A DNA stretch of 64,000 bases, taken from assembly GCA_032622095.1 (NCBI GenBank), contig CP136069.1:166028394-166092393 (forward strand), read 5' to 3'. The translations under genes and the position numbers were made by a program. Positions 34,701 through 49,700 of the stretch are shown in pieces (within the stretch, counting starts at the first letter, position 1; each line of letters begins with the position of its first letter). The notes under the pieces are model-generated. The model had not been told where the DNA came from. It searched no databases and saw only the letters and a list, made by a program, of their open reading frames with translations. This stretch comes from Siphonodentalium dalli. Lineage: Eukaryota > Mollusca > Scaphopoda > Gadilida > Siphonodentaliidae.

Positions 34701-37700
34701 ACCCACTCCCTGTTTTTAACATAGAACAGATCATTCTATCTTAACTAGTAGGCCTGTGGGTAGTAGGGGGGAGAAGGGAAGTGACAAAATAAAAATTTGT
34801 ATAAAGAATTACACTTCCTGTATATTAATCTTTTATAATTTGAATAATATATATACATTCGATCACTTTATTAGCTGAAATCTCGCAGTCCAAATTCTCA
34901 ACCAAATCTGAGATATGTTTACCTGACAGCTTGCTCGAAAGCATCTCCTCTCCGGGGAATAACTAATGTCGGTGTGCTAGGCACTGTGCAGTCATCTTCT
35001 TCAAACGCTGATGGCTGAGACTGAAACAAGACATATCTATAAACAACCATGAGGCCTAACTAAAATACACGTTTTTATGTTAAGACTATTAAAATGTATG
35101 AGACATGACTCCTGGGCAGTACAGTTCAATGCCCATATTTTAAGAAAGGAAAAAGAAAGAATCTTTTGCTGTATTGGATGCACACTTCAACCTTATCTCT
35201 GTGACATGGAGAAGTCACTTTTCCCTGAAAATCAGGTCTAGGCTGGTCCCCGCATTTATTATTTTTTATAGCATAAGTTTGTTCTACCAACATCATAGCT
35301 CAATCAGTTTGAACCAACAATATTGATAGAACATGATAGCAGAACTAGTTTACCAGATTTGGAGATGCCCCATGCAAAAATTATAATAATGGGAATTTTT
35401 TTTCTTTTAATTTATTATTTTTTATTATTAGGATCCACTTTTGGTTTTTTTTTTCTGTAGAAATTTGACTTTGAGACACTTTCTTCACGTTGGCTGCTAA
35501 TGTGCAGAAACAGAACTCCTGGTGTGATGTAAGTTTCAGCCATCTCCCAGATACCAGCAGATGTTAGTTTCATGACATTATCAGGTGATTTTTTGCCATG
35601 TTTCAGACAAATTGTGTGATGTCATCAACATGTAATTTTCCATGATTTCTATGTGATTGACAGGTGTCAGGGAATCGGGTCACACATCTGTGCTCCGATT
35701 ATCAGAGTGGAATGCTGAGGTCATGAATTGATTTCAGGACAAATGTACTCAAAACCCAAATGTGCTGAATCCAAACTCAATGAAAATATTTTATATTAGG
35801 ACTAGTTTAAACTTCTAATTTATACATGGGGTTCAGGCAATTATATAAATATAAACTTGATATGGAGGGGGGCAGTGAGGTAGTGGAGTATGGTGGGTTT
35901 TTTATCATATTTTTCATACATTTATGGAGTAAAATCCTTATTTGGCCAAAAGGTAATATTTATTTTCATCTTTTACAAAAATATAGAAGCTATATAGACA
36001 CATGCTTATGGTACAAAAGCAAGCAGTCTAGTACAGTAATGCCCTAAATAATCAACTTCTTAACCACAGCAGAATTATGGGTAATTTTCATGATTTAGGG
36101 CATTTCGATTATTTAGGGCATTACTGTATGTGATTTATAGAATCGGACATATGTACCATCCATAGTCCATTACCAATATTTATCACATAATTTGGCCATA
36201 AAAGCAGTTTCATAATTATCGGTAATAGACACGTTTAATATCAGCGCGTGCGATGACGTCACGGTGTTCTTCAAATCACTTGCGATCGCTGTAGTTTATG
36301 CTTGTTGTTTTCGATGAATATTTCGGGTTTATTTGATCATGTGATAAAAGGTATCTCACACTCGTCCTAAAATAGGACGAGTGTGAGATACCTTTTATCA
36401 CATGATCAAATAAACCCGAAGCAACGCGAAATATTCATCGAAAACAACAAGCATAAACAACAAGCATAAACAACAAGCATAAACAACGCGAATATTTCGC
36501 GTTGCTTCGGGTTTATTTGATCATGTGATAAAAGGTATCTCACACTCGTCCTATTTTATACGTAATTTATCAACCTCGTCCTCTAAATTCTATTTGAGCC
36601 TCGGTAAACCTCGGCTCAAATCGAATTTAGTGGACTCGGTTGATAAATTCCGTATAAAATAGAAACTCATGTGAGATCCTCTATATCTGTGACACAAACT
36701 ATATTATAATGTTGAATTTTGGTTACTAGTAATTCACAAACATATTTATATTTGAGGATCTCTTCAGGTGACCAAGGATGTACTTAAGTTTTAACTAAAC
36801 GTTTAGAGTTATCCTCTTCATGACTGGAGTTTCCTAAAAATTTGCGAAAATCCTGTGCCAATGTATTCTCTTATAGATGCAAGTCTCCAATAGGGAGCCT
36901 CGCATATATAAGATAATACATTGGCCTAACAATATTTACCTTGACCGTATAAGCGAGACTCGCAAATATAAGAGAAGGCACTGGCACAGTGTATTTAATG
37001 CTGCACTAGCGCTGCTCCCGTCATGAAAGGGTTAACACCAGGGCTTTGATCAGCTAACACAATTCTGAGAAAATAAAACAAATAAAACTTACCCCGAATG
37101 GGAATGGAGTGAGTTGAGTTCTCGTTCCGGTTGATGGAATTCTTTCACTGCGAGAGGGCATCGGCTGTAATGGTGGGGGTAACCTCTGAACTTGCTGAAT
37201 GGGAGCAGACGGTACTGGGTATGTCGGCTGGATCGGCACCGCCTGAGTCATGGAATGAGCCTCTGTAGCTTGCGGCTGTCGATCGTCTTCTGAAATGAAA
37301 TGGGCAGAGCCCAGTTGCTCACAGGTTGGTTTTGGTAAAAGTGGGAACGCTCTTTTTCCGATAAAATTGAAATAATCAATACATGTCTATCTGCAAGTGA
37401 TACTCCACTAGTCTAACACATCTTTGATTAATTAACACTACTTAGCGCACACATATTAAGGCACACATATCAGTTCACGCCAGAAAATCTTTTAGTAATA
37501 TTTATCCGAGCAGATCCGGTTGTAAATTTTATTGTTTTTACAGAGCACGTTGCTCATAAATCATGGTTCCTGCACTTATTTTGTGATCAAATTCAAGGTT
37601 ATTCCAGGAGTATCCAAGGGTCCGCCCGCTAGAAATCCAAGGGTATTCCAGGAGTAGGGTCAGCTGATACCTAGACTAATGAATATGCAAGTACTAGCAA

Positions 37701-40700
37701 GTGCATACTTGTTAGATACTAGTATTACATGAGACTGATGAGTGTAATATACTTCACACATGATATAGTACAAAGTATTTGGTGAGATAAAAGTGTTCCA
37801 AGTAAATATATTGAGAACAATATTTTTTAGAATGGGAAACTAAGGCATATTACCCCATATTAACAACATTAATTGGTTTAACCCTTTCAGTGCCAGGGGC
37901 CGATCTCATCGGCCCTTATTTTACGGGCTGTAAAATCGGTCCTAAAAAAAATTTTGAAGCCGGAAGTGAAGGGAGAATTTCATCGTTCAAATCTGAAGTT
38001 TGCGAACGTTTGTTCCTTATTGTCACGTTTCAAGCAGTTCGGAGTTAGTTCCATTCCTTAATAGCGTGTTAAAAACACTAATCCCGTTTCAAAATAATGG
38101 AGCAAGTCAAATTGCGATGTTTAATGGCGGACGCCGAAATTGAAGATGGGATGTCTCGTGGAATCTTGTTCCACGAGAGTTAGAATCTAGAAGTTTCGTT
38201 GCGCATGCGCATAACGAAAAAATGCTTCTATATATATATATTGCGTTTAAAGGGACACGCTGGATTGGAATCCTAATGGTATCTGGTTTGAATAAGTCGT
38301 TACGAAATAAAATGTGACTAATTAAATAAACTGAAACAAATGTGTTTACACAATCACAAAGTCGCAAACAAACAGTAATGAAACTGAAAGATAAAGGAAG
38401 ATGGTAATAGCGTGCTGGTTTTTCCAGAAATTACCATAAATACTCTAATTTTCTATCGTGCATAATTATTTTGCCGATTGCTTCATATAATTGTTCTAAA
38501 TCATGCGATCGTAATGGAAAGCCACCTATTCAAGGGTTTTCCAACATTTCAAGGATTTATATATGGCTATTATTCAAAGGTTTTCAAGTAGTCAGGTGAA
38601 ATCCAAGGGTTTTCAAGGGCCTTGAAAATGGATTTTCATATTCCAAGGGTGTTCAAGTAAATTTAAGGAGCTGCGAGAACCATGTAAATAAAAGTTTTTT
38701 ATTTATGAGCAACTTGCTCTGTAAAAACAATTTACAAGCGGATCATTTATTTATTATTTGTATTTAATCTCAAGCAGATGACAGCGTATAGACAGCGCAG
38801 AGGGAAATTTCACTGAGAAATTACATCATTGCACGTAGGAACCACATGACACATCACCTTAGGTAATAACTGATGAACTTACCCAGATAAGATGACACAT
38901 CCCTGTTAATTAGCAAACATTTACTTAGGCTAAAATATTGCCAGGGCGAGAAATTTTTCCTTGGCTAAAAAGCCTAGGATCCACACAGGTGCATGCTCTG
39001 CACATACATGTATAACTTCTGTTTACAATTAGAACATGGCCCATTACAGTAATGCCCTAAATAATCGACTCCTTAACCACAGCAGAATTATGGATAATTT
39101 TTCACGATTTAGTAGGAAATATGGCTTGTTGCCATTCATCGGAAAGCTCTCAGGGCATTACTTTACATGTGTATTTATTGTTATCTCAGTAGTCCTTGGC
39201 ATCCAGCAATTAATTTTCTCTTGTCTGCAGACTTCTACAGCGCGACACTAATAAAATCTTAGCAGCAAATTGCTTCAATTTTGCAAAAAAACATTGAAAG
39301 GTTATGAGATTTTCCTCTGCTAAAAATAGCCGACAAATTGTTTTTTAACCTCGGCACTTGCTTTGGCTCAAACTATAGCAGACTCTAATTATATATGATA
39401 TACAGTATTTACTGAACTTTGTTAACCCTTTACCCAACAGAAGGGCCCTGTGCCAATGCATTCTCTTATATATGCGAGTCGACCATAGGTCGCCTCGCAT
39501 ATATAAGAGAATGCATTGGCTTAACACATTAAAAATTACAAAATTGTTAAAGAATGTAAGAAAAAATGGTAAAAAGTGTTAAAAAAAGATTTTGTTTAGG
39601 CCAATGCATTCTCTTATATATGTGAGGCGACCTATGGTCGACTCGCATATATAAGAGAATGCATTGGCACAGGGCATAACTGTAACTATCACAATGTGGT
39701 CAAGGAGCCGGTTCCAATGATATCCATATTTGTATGGTTATATTGAGACAGACCGAAGATATTTTAGGCTGTTGAAGCTTTATTTGGCCGGTTTTGGCCG
39801 GTTTGTTGGGTAAAGGGTTAAACTATCTGTAGAATTTCCCAAGGGAACTACTAATCAGTGAGTATTTAGTCATAAAGGTTTAAAGACATATTATGGACTT
39901 GTTTGGGTGCACGAAACTGATAAGTTTCTACTGCGCTATGACAACTGGAGGAATGTGCATTCTACTAGCATCGCCGAAAATCTAAAGCAAATCGACCGTG
40001 CCATTCCATAGAAAACATTGTCCGAACGACGCTCAATTGTAAATATTTAATTCTCAATTCGGGACAACTATTGGCGATAAACTAACGAAAACTGCATTTA
40101 ATTAATATATCAAGACTGACAGTGTGTGTTGTCAATTTGGATATAATATTTGTAAAAATAACTACTTTGAGCAAGATTATGCTCCATTTCTATTTGATAA
40201 CCCCACTTGTGTGTTTCCCATTACTTTAACATATAAATAAAGTACCACACAATTTGGCTCTAGCATGAATATTTGAGAACAGGACTAGAAACATACCGAT
40301 GATCATGATTTCATCATCATCTTCAGCTGACTGCTCGCCGCCTGCGTCATCTCCCTCCTCTTCCTCCTCCTCTTCTTCGTACTCCTCATCTTGTTCAGCG
40401 ATAATCTCACCGATGATGTTACCATCCTCGTCAACCTGACAAGTCAACACAGGAAACAATATAATAATATTGAAACATGTCCACCACACAATATCCCACA
40501 CAAAGGTCACCGATAAGTTTTATTAATTTTCTTAGGTGGCTTAAAGACATATTATGCACTTGTTCGGGTACGTGAAACTGGTAGGTTAGTACTCAGGCAC
40601 CATGCCAACTGGGGGAGTGTAGCATTTTACTAACATAGCCGAAAATCTGAAGCAAATCAACCGTACCACTCCAAAGAAAACATCGTCTGAACTATGCTCA

Positions 40701-43700
40701 AATGTAAATATTTACTTCTAGATTCGGGATGCAACTATCAGCGATAAACTTACGAAAACGATTTCGCCATCGAGAGTCACTGCATTTCGTTAATATATAA
40801 GAATTACAGTGTGTGTGGCAAATTTAGATATAATATTTCTAAAATCTTTACTACTTTGAGGAAGATTATTCACCATTTCTATTTAACAACCCAACTGGAG
40901 TGTTTAACATCACTTTAATTCAAAAGATATCTTTTGCATGTGGATTATGGATAGCCTTCATACCATTGTGGTAAAACTATACTCTTGTGTGACAAATAGA
41001 AGTGCAGGACGGAAATTTCTGAAAGAATTAATAATAGTGCAGGGCGGAATAGAAGTGTGTGGTCACCGTGTGGTGTAAACATGTTAATTCTCACAGGAAA
41101 GTCAATATCATGTGGAAGATAGACATTTTTCAATATTTAATTATTTTTGTAGACTTGAGTATAAAGCATGTTTTCGCAAATTACTTGCCTAAAATTGATA
41201 CATGCACAGGAAAATGTCATTGTCTACATGCCTGTGTGCACAAAATCTTAAATGAAAAATCCACAGTTTCTTGTAATTAAACTATTAGTATAGCATTTGT
41301 TGATTAAATTTAGAACAGAGTCATTAATTTTTTTTAAATGTGCAGACCCGAATAATCCTCGTCCAGTGTGGATTTTTCTCATAAAATTAATAAAGAGTAA
41401 AACTATAACAATGACCACTCATATCTGATCTAAGATAGTGGAGATACATGGATGAACACATTTTACACTCTCTAACAGAGCCATAAGTGGATATATATAT
41501 TAAAGCAGTACTATTTTTATTTTCAAACCAAAAAATCCGTAAAAATTAAAATAGATTATAATCAAAATCAAGACTGCAGATGAAGAATATACCATTCCAA
41601 TGTATACTCTTAGAACTGCATGTGAGTAACCATTTCTCAACCAAATGCCAAGATTTTGATATAACAAAAATAAAATTCAACCAATTTGTATTATTTGAAA
41701 ATAAAAGCAGTACTGCCTTAATAAAGGGCCGACGAGTGCATACATCAATATGGCTTAATTGAGATTTGCTTTCTTTGTATCATTTAATGAATGTTGAAAG
41801 AGTGAACAATACCAACCAAAGATATAAAAATGTAATTGATTCAATCGCTGAACAAATAACAGTTGAAATGAAAGAAAATTATAGTTGGAAAACACCAAGA
41901 AAGAGTCAATAAACACAATAAAGAAAACATTTATCGGTTCAGAAACGTAGCCCCAATTTATCAGAAGAAAACACGGTGTGTAGCATGTTGTCCAAAAAGA
42001 AATGTAGCAATTCAGAGCACTTTTTAATTGTCAATTTTGGTCCGATAATTGCCTCATATTGTAATGTAATGCATGTCCATAGATCCGAAATATACCCATC
42101 TGTGAAAATACACGTTTTCAGAACCAAATTATAGTATTATCATACTCTATATATTTACTTATTGTTGACACTGTTTTAGTGATAAATGTACACAAAAAAT
42201 GACGATGCTTTCTAGAAGCCAAACAAGGCATTCACTATGATCTCCTGGTGAAATATTTGCTCAGGACGACTGGGACTCGTATATAGTCTGTCGTTAGCTT
42301 CCAGAAACAACAAATCTAATATTTTCAAGAGCATGGAAAACTAAATGTGCTTCGTGCTGAAAGAATTAATCGATCAGTCGACGTTGACAAGAAATTTGAG
42401 TAAAATCGTTTACAATATTCCAGTGGACTAATTACCATATTTTCATAAATATTTTATAGCTATAATTTGCTATCACTATTTGTAGCTAAAATATAATACT
42501 TTGTCTATCGCTAGAAATACATATTGTTACAATATGCAATTTTAACAAAGATTTATGATGATTCTCTTAGAATTGTACTTGGAGAAACATTGACAGCATT
42601 ATGATTGCATGGTGACGACTAGTTAACTACTAATTAACAAGGAACTGACCAATGGTCGACGAAGAAATTCCCTAACCGTTACAACACTAAATATGCTTAT
42701 CTTGAAGAATTAGACTATCTTCAGTCGAACTCTTGGTAGTCTCTGTGCATGTGAATAGTTGATGTAATCTCCTATATCCCTTTACCCAACAAACCGGCCA
42801 AATAAAGCTTCAACAGCCTAAAATATCTTCGGTCTGTCTCAATAGAACCATACAAATATGGATATCATTGGAACCGGCTCCTTGACCACATTGTGATAGT
42901 TACAGTTATGCCCTGTGCCAATGCATTCTCTTATATATGCGAGTCGAGTTGGGTAAAGGGTTAAGCTAAAATATTCTCAAATCACCTGATATTCACCCTC
43001 TTCGCTATCATATTCCTCCTCGTATCGTTCTCCTTCCCATTCCTCTTGTTCCTGCTCCTCCCCATCCTAAAAATTATTTCCAATTTAGAGTACACTAATA
43101 AACAATTAACCCTATCTATACCAAATACTATAGTTTGATAATTATTGAAAATTTGTACTGTATGTCCCGCTATACAGTTTGATAACTATTGATAATATTT
43201 ACTATATGCCCCATTTGACTCAAGAGCTGTAAATATAATACAATTAATAATCAAAAGGTGTTCTTCACATGTTTTGGTTTTTATGCCTGATGCCAAAATT
43301 CAATACCAGATTTTATTCGAAATAAAAACACCTGCTTTGCGCAGGATTCTAGTGGCCTATTTTTCTCTTCTAGCCTATTTCATGTTCAAAAGCTTTATTT
43401 ATAGTCAAGCAATTTAAATTTTTTACAAACACAAGCATTTATGCTCTTAACTGACTCGTAAAAAACAGTATAAACACAAACAGTAACTTGAACTAAACAG
43501 AACCAAACTGATATAAAATTAATATTAGTTAAAACATATATGATATGATATAAAAATGTTCTTTGAATCGAAACTACAGCATCAGAGCTGCAATAGTAAT
43601 AGTTGCTCATCGGCTGTTGTTTCAGTCAAAAGTCCTGAGAACTATTATGTCACCATCTCTTGTATATAACCCTTGTCAAAGCTTATTTTTTTTAGTATTG

Positions 43701-46700
43701 TTAGTTATAGATTTTTAGCTTTTGTGCCGAATTTCGTCTTCCTTATCGGCACAATAAAACTTACAACGCCTACAATAACACAATCAGCGTCATCATCAGC
43801 CTCAACTTGTTCTTCCTGCATAACATGCTGTCCTGATTCTCCAACGACTGGAGGCATCTCTTCTCGCTGTTCAACCTCTGCTGAATGAACCTGCAACAAT
43901 TATAAAATATCGTCAAGCAGACGTGCACACAATATTCTATGAATTGGAAACTAATTATTAACCCGTTCTATGCTCAACACTCATTGATAAGCAGTTATCA
44001 CATAGTACATGTTAAGATAGACAGTTTAACCATTTCTATACTCAAGCATCATTTATGAGTAGTTATCACATATGAAATGTTCAGTTAATAAGTTTAACGC
44101 TTTCTATACTAAAACATCAGCGATGAGTAGTCATCCCTTACGAACTGTTCAGATAATAAGTTTAACCCTTTCTATACTGAAACATCATTGATGAGAAGTT
44201 ATCTTTTAAGAACTGTTCAGATAATAATGTAGGGTGTGCCGATGGCTTCAAATTGGAAATCAAAGACGGCTGCTGACAGACATGTTTTTCATCAAAATTC
44301 GGAAGCTCCCTTCTATAGGTCACCCTGAAGTTTTACGAAGATCGGATGAGGGATGCAGCCTGTAGGGCGTGATGAAGGAAATTGTTGACGGACATCCGGA
44401 TGGATGCCAACCCATGGCAATAGCTCAAACATTACTATGTAAAGTTTAGCTAAAAATGGTGTTGGAGCGTTCTTGGGCGTAAAACAGCATCTCGCTATCC
44501 CAATATCCTAGTATTACGTACAAGCAGACTTGAACTAATTGTCAGGGTACTCATTCATCAGGATAGTTTTCAATAAAATAAATCTTTCTGCTTTTCTATT
44601 TGTTGGGGGTAAACATGTTCAAATAGAGAGCTATTGGATACAAACCTGCAAATGGACTTCCTGGTCTCCTTCTGTAACTTGTCCTTGGTTTGATTCATCC
44701 TGAAACATAAAACAATATCTGCAATATAACTTGTAAGAATTCATGAAATATAGCTTGTAAGAATTCATGAAATATAACTAGTAAGAATTCATGCAATATA
44801 ACTTGTACGAAAACAATTCATCCAATATAACTTGTAAGAAAACAATTCCTGCAATATAATGTGTGTGGCTGTGTGCTCCAGTGTTCCTCGCAATGTTGAA
44901 AAATTATCTCTTCTCCTATTTTCTGAACAATTTCCAAAAGGAAATTCTTAGGCATGTTATTATAAAAATAGGAAATTATAAAGTATCTGGGGGACATAAT
45001 GGCCAGTGTAGCCTGTGTTAAATGTGGCATTACTGGTTTGATGATTTAACTATGGTAATGTCCTAAATAATCGACTCCTTAATCACAGCAGAATTATGGG
45101 TAATTTTTCAGGATTTGGTAGGAAATATGGCGTATTGCCATTCATCGGAAAGCTCTCACTGAGACCCCGAAGATCCGTATGAAGTTTGGTGATGATTGGA
45201 TGAAGGATGTCTTGTGTAGAATGTGCCCAAGGATTTAGTCCTGCAAAAAGTAAAATCCAAAATGGCTGCCGGTCATGGAAGATTAACTTAGGTATGTTGT
45301 AAAACACCCACCTGCTCAATCTCTCTGAACTGACTAGATGACGGGGCTGATTCCTGTGCGAATGACTGGGCAGCTGAATCAGGTGGCTCTAAGACTATTT
45401 TTGGAATGTCTGTACTGTCAGGTTCAGATGTTGTCGCTCGATGATCAGCAGAAATTATCATAGCGGGCAAAATTTGTTCCTAAAATGAATAAAAACAAGA
45501 CATTGTGGAGCCAGTTTCATATACCATCTATCAACAAAATCAGTTGATATATGTTCAAGTATTAAATCATTATCAACATTTAAAAAATGAATTAATTAAG
45601 GATCGTAACTCTGCCCAAAGTAGGCGGACCTGGTCGGTTTTCGAACTTGATCAAGACATTGTTGAGCAATTGTCATATACCGAATACTAAAATAATTAGT
45701 TGATATTTTTTCAAATTATTGTCATAAGTAGAAGCCACCCTGCTATTGCCATAAGTAGAAGCCACCCATGAACAGACCTCATTAGACTATGGGTCGAAAA
45801 CTCGATCAAAAATAATTAGTATAAACTTAGCATTGTAACAATATGATTGTCAGGAATAACATTTCTGTATATTTAACTTGCAACACAACTTCAAATAGAA
45901 GACTGCTTTCTCCAATTAAAATTAGGTGGCACCACAAATCAACTTGACGAATAGTTTAACTATTGCATGTCACATCACTACCTGACTAGTTCTCATATAA
46001 TCACTCACTAGTTCTCATCATATCATCACTACCTGATTAGTTCTCAAATAATCATTTACTAGTTCTTGTCATAGGATCACTAGCTGACTTGTTCTATTCA
46101 TATAATTAGTACCTGACTAGTTCTTGTCCGCTTCACTTGGGCCTCACTTGTGTTCTCACTGTAATCAAAAATACAAGACAACTGAAATTTTAAACTGCTT
46201 TGTATACACATTTTTCCAATGTCTTATCACTGAGATGCAAGTACAGGTTGCACAGCTGGTGACCTTTCTGAGTCAAGAAAGGGGAACAAGAGCATTGCCA
46301 GGCATGGCTTAAAACACCCATTTGCAAAGTAAATAGTTTTGGCTATCAGGTACCAAACACCAATTCAAATTTGACCTGTATTGTGAGGTAATAAACTAAC
46401 ATACAAAATATTAGGCCAATAGAATAATGCGAAATATCATCTGGAAAGCAAGAAAATGCTAAATTTCTAAGTCGAAAAGGCCCACAATTACGGAAAAAAT
46501 CATGGAATCAAACCCAAATTCGAACTTGACCTGTATTTTGGTATGACTGAGCCACATACCAACTTCAGCTGTGATCAAATAATCAAAATAAAGTTATCAT
46601 CCGGAAATCAAACTTGACCTGTATTTTGGTATGACTGAGCCACATACCAAGTTCAGCTGTGATCAAATAATCCAAATAAAGTTATTATCTGGAAATCAAA

Positions 46701-49700
46701 ATGTTGACATAAAAATTTAATGTTCCAAGTTTAAAAAGGCCCATAACTCTGGCAAAAATCATCGGAACGAACCCAAATTCTAATTTTGACCTGTATTTTG
46801 GAATGACTGAGCCACATACCAAGTTTAGTTGTAATTAAATAATACAAATTCAAGTTATCATTTGGAAACCAAAATGTTGACGGACAGACGGATGGCTTGT
46901 ACAACGGACGGACTGATTACATAATACGGACAGTTTTTTCAAACAGGTGTATAATAACTCAGTGAAAAATTATTTTTTGCTGTCAACTATATGCATGTTG
47001 CACATTAGCAGTATAATATAGGTAACAATATTAAAAAAATTTCAATTCTCGACATTCGACACTCTGCGAGGAGTAGAGAAGGTACCCATAATGTGTGATG
47101 CACACAAAAGCCCCAATGGACGGACAGACAGAGATCAGTTCTACAGTCCCCCTAAAAAAAAATTTGTCAGGTGACATAAATATGGAAAATCTGTGATGAG
47201 AACAATATACTGTCTTCAGTGCGCTGTGTGAGTTAACTGTGAGAATAGATTGGGATGAATTCAGATTGAAGAAGGTTCGGACCTGAGAAGTTACTAAGAC
47301 GATACCGGCTAACACCATACAGAATTCAAACATTGGAATGTTTTGGATTGCAAAGGGTCTGGTTTGGGGACATTTGAACATACTGCAACAAGCATGTAAC
47401 TTACTTTTCCATCTCATCCCGATGTCGTTTGGCTTGCTGGTGATGTTGTATAATCATTGGTAAGTCCGTCTCTCCGAGCATCAGCGCAGTAGTCGTTGAC
47501 GGTGCCAGGTCTGATGTACTCTGGTGAGGCTCGGATGATACAACATGATCAATCTGACCAGATTCTGGACTTGGGTCTGCAATAGATATAACAAGACTTA
47601 AGTAGATGCACAAATGTACAGTAATGCCCTAAGTAATCGACTCCATAACCACAGCAGAATTATTGGTAACTTTTCAGGATTTAGTCGGAAATATGGCTTG
47701 TTGCCATTCATCGGAAAGCTCTAAGTGAGAGCTTTCCGATGAATGGCAACAAGCCATATTTCCGACTAAATCCTGAAAAGTTACCTATAATTCTGCTGTG
47801 GTTAAGGAGTCGATTACTTAGGGCATTACTGTACACATGCACTATTATATTTACTTTTGTTTGAATTGATGTTCTTTACTTACATGTATGCTATCAGGAA
47901 TGGAAAAAAAATATGTTTATACCATGACTTAGATGTATTCAGGGCTCCGGGGGAATTTTTTATGTATAGCATACTTGTAGGTACAAGTGAGTGAGATCGA
48001 ACAGACCCATTTCCCTACCAGCCCCCCCCCCCCCCCCAATTCAAATTAAAGTTTAAACATTCCATGACTGGAGCTTCATGAAATTTTGCGAAAACCCTGT
48101 GCCAATTCATTTTCTTATATAAGGGAGTCTCCCATAGGGAGCCTCACATTTATAAGAGATTGCAATATTTACCTTGACCTTGTAAGCTAGTGCATTCTCT
48201 TATATATGCAAGGCTCCCTATGGGAGACTCGCATATATAACAGAATGCACTGGTACAGGGTTTTCAGCAAAATTTCAGGAAGCTCCAGTCATGGAAGGGT
48301 CAAGACAGTTAGTCATCCCTTGCTTATCTTTTTACTGATCTCAGTACAACTCTCGTTCTTACCTGAAATGGTTTCTATTTGAGGGTTAACTCTTTGTACC
48401 GGTAGGATACCAGTTGAAGTCGGCTGCTGTGATGGTGCGTCTGGAATGAAAAAAAACACTTAATTTTCTATATTACAAAAAATCACGAAGACAGGCTTTG
48501 TTTTGAGATTGCTTTAGGTTATTTTTCAAAATTTAAATTTTCTCTAAATTAAGCTGGAACATCAAGCCATAGAAAAAGAGAGCATTCAACAGAGTAAGGG
48601 AGAAGCAAATGAGAGAACTAGCCTAGACTAATGAAAGCAAATGACGTGTATGCCTGTTACCATATTGGCAGTATTGCCATGTTTCCAAAAAATAACAAGA
48701 GGTGTGACTGTCCCAATGGGACTACGGATACCCCCCTGTTTATAAAATACTAAGATGTTTCACATGTCAGTAAACATTTAGTTAAAATAATAAAATAACA
48801 GTTCCCATTGCAGGTGTACAACCATAACCCTAATCTTAAACCTATTGACCAAAAAATGTAGGAATAAAAGCTTGGACAAAATTTCTAAGTCGAAAAAGGG
48901 GAATAACTCCACACTAAAAATGTCGGACAGACGTCATAATCGCAGGTGCACAGGTTCCCATGGTACTAAATATCAGTGCCAAGATTAAAAAACATTGACC
49001 GAAAAATGTAGGAATAAAAGCTCGGACAAAATTATGCATGTTGCAAAAAAAGTTTCTAAGTCGAAAAAGGGGGATAACTCCACCAAAAAATGTCGGACAG
49101 ACGTCATAATCGCAGGGTGCACAAGTTCCCATGGTACTATATATCTGTGCCACATTTTTTTTTAAATTGACCGAAAAATGTAGGAATAAAAGCTCGGACA
49201 AAAGTATACATGTTGCGAAAAATTTCTAAGTCGAAAAAGGGGGGATAACTCCACCAAAAAAAGTCTGACAGATGTCATAATCTCAGGTGCACAGGTTCCC
49301 ATGGTGGTTGATGTCTGTGCCAAGTTTCACGGAAATTGATCAAAAAACGACTGAGAAAAACTCCGGACAAATTTGTGTCCATGGACGGACGACGGACGAG
49401 CTGACTCCAGTATACCCCCCTTAACTTCGTTGCGGGGGGGTATAATAACATAAAACTTAAGTATAGAAGGAATTGGAAACTGTGATGAGATTGTATGAGC
49501 TATGTTAAGTTAAGCACATGGACCGGGTTCGTTACTCAACGTCACTTGTCAGCAAGCTTCTTGGTGAAGTGAGAATGAACATGAAACATGATTTATTTTA
49601 TATAGGGTTGTCGCATACAAGCCTGGATATAGTGTGAATGTGAAGCAGAATGAGGTCCCCAGGGGGTGAATTTGGTTATTTTAGCCCATTGTCCAGGATA

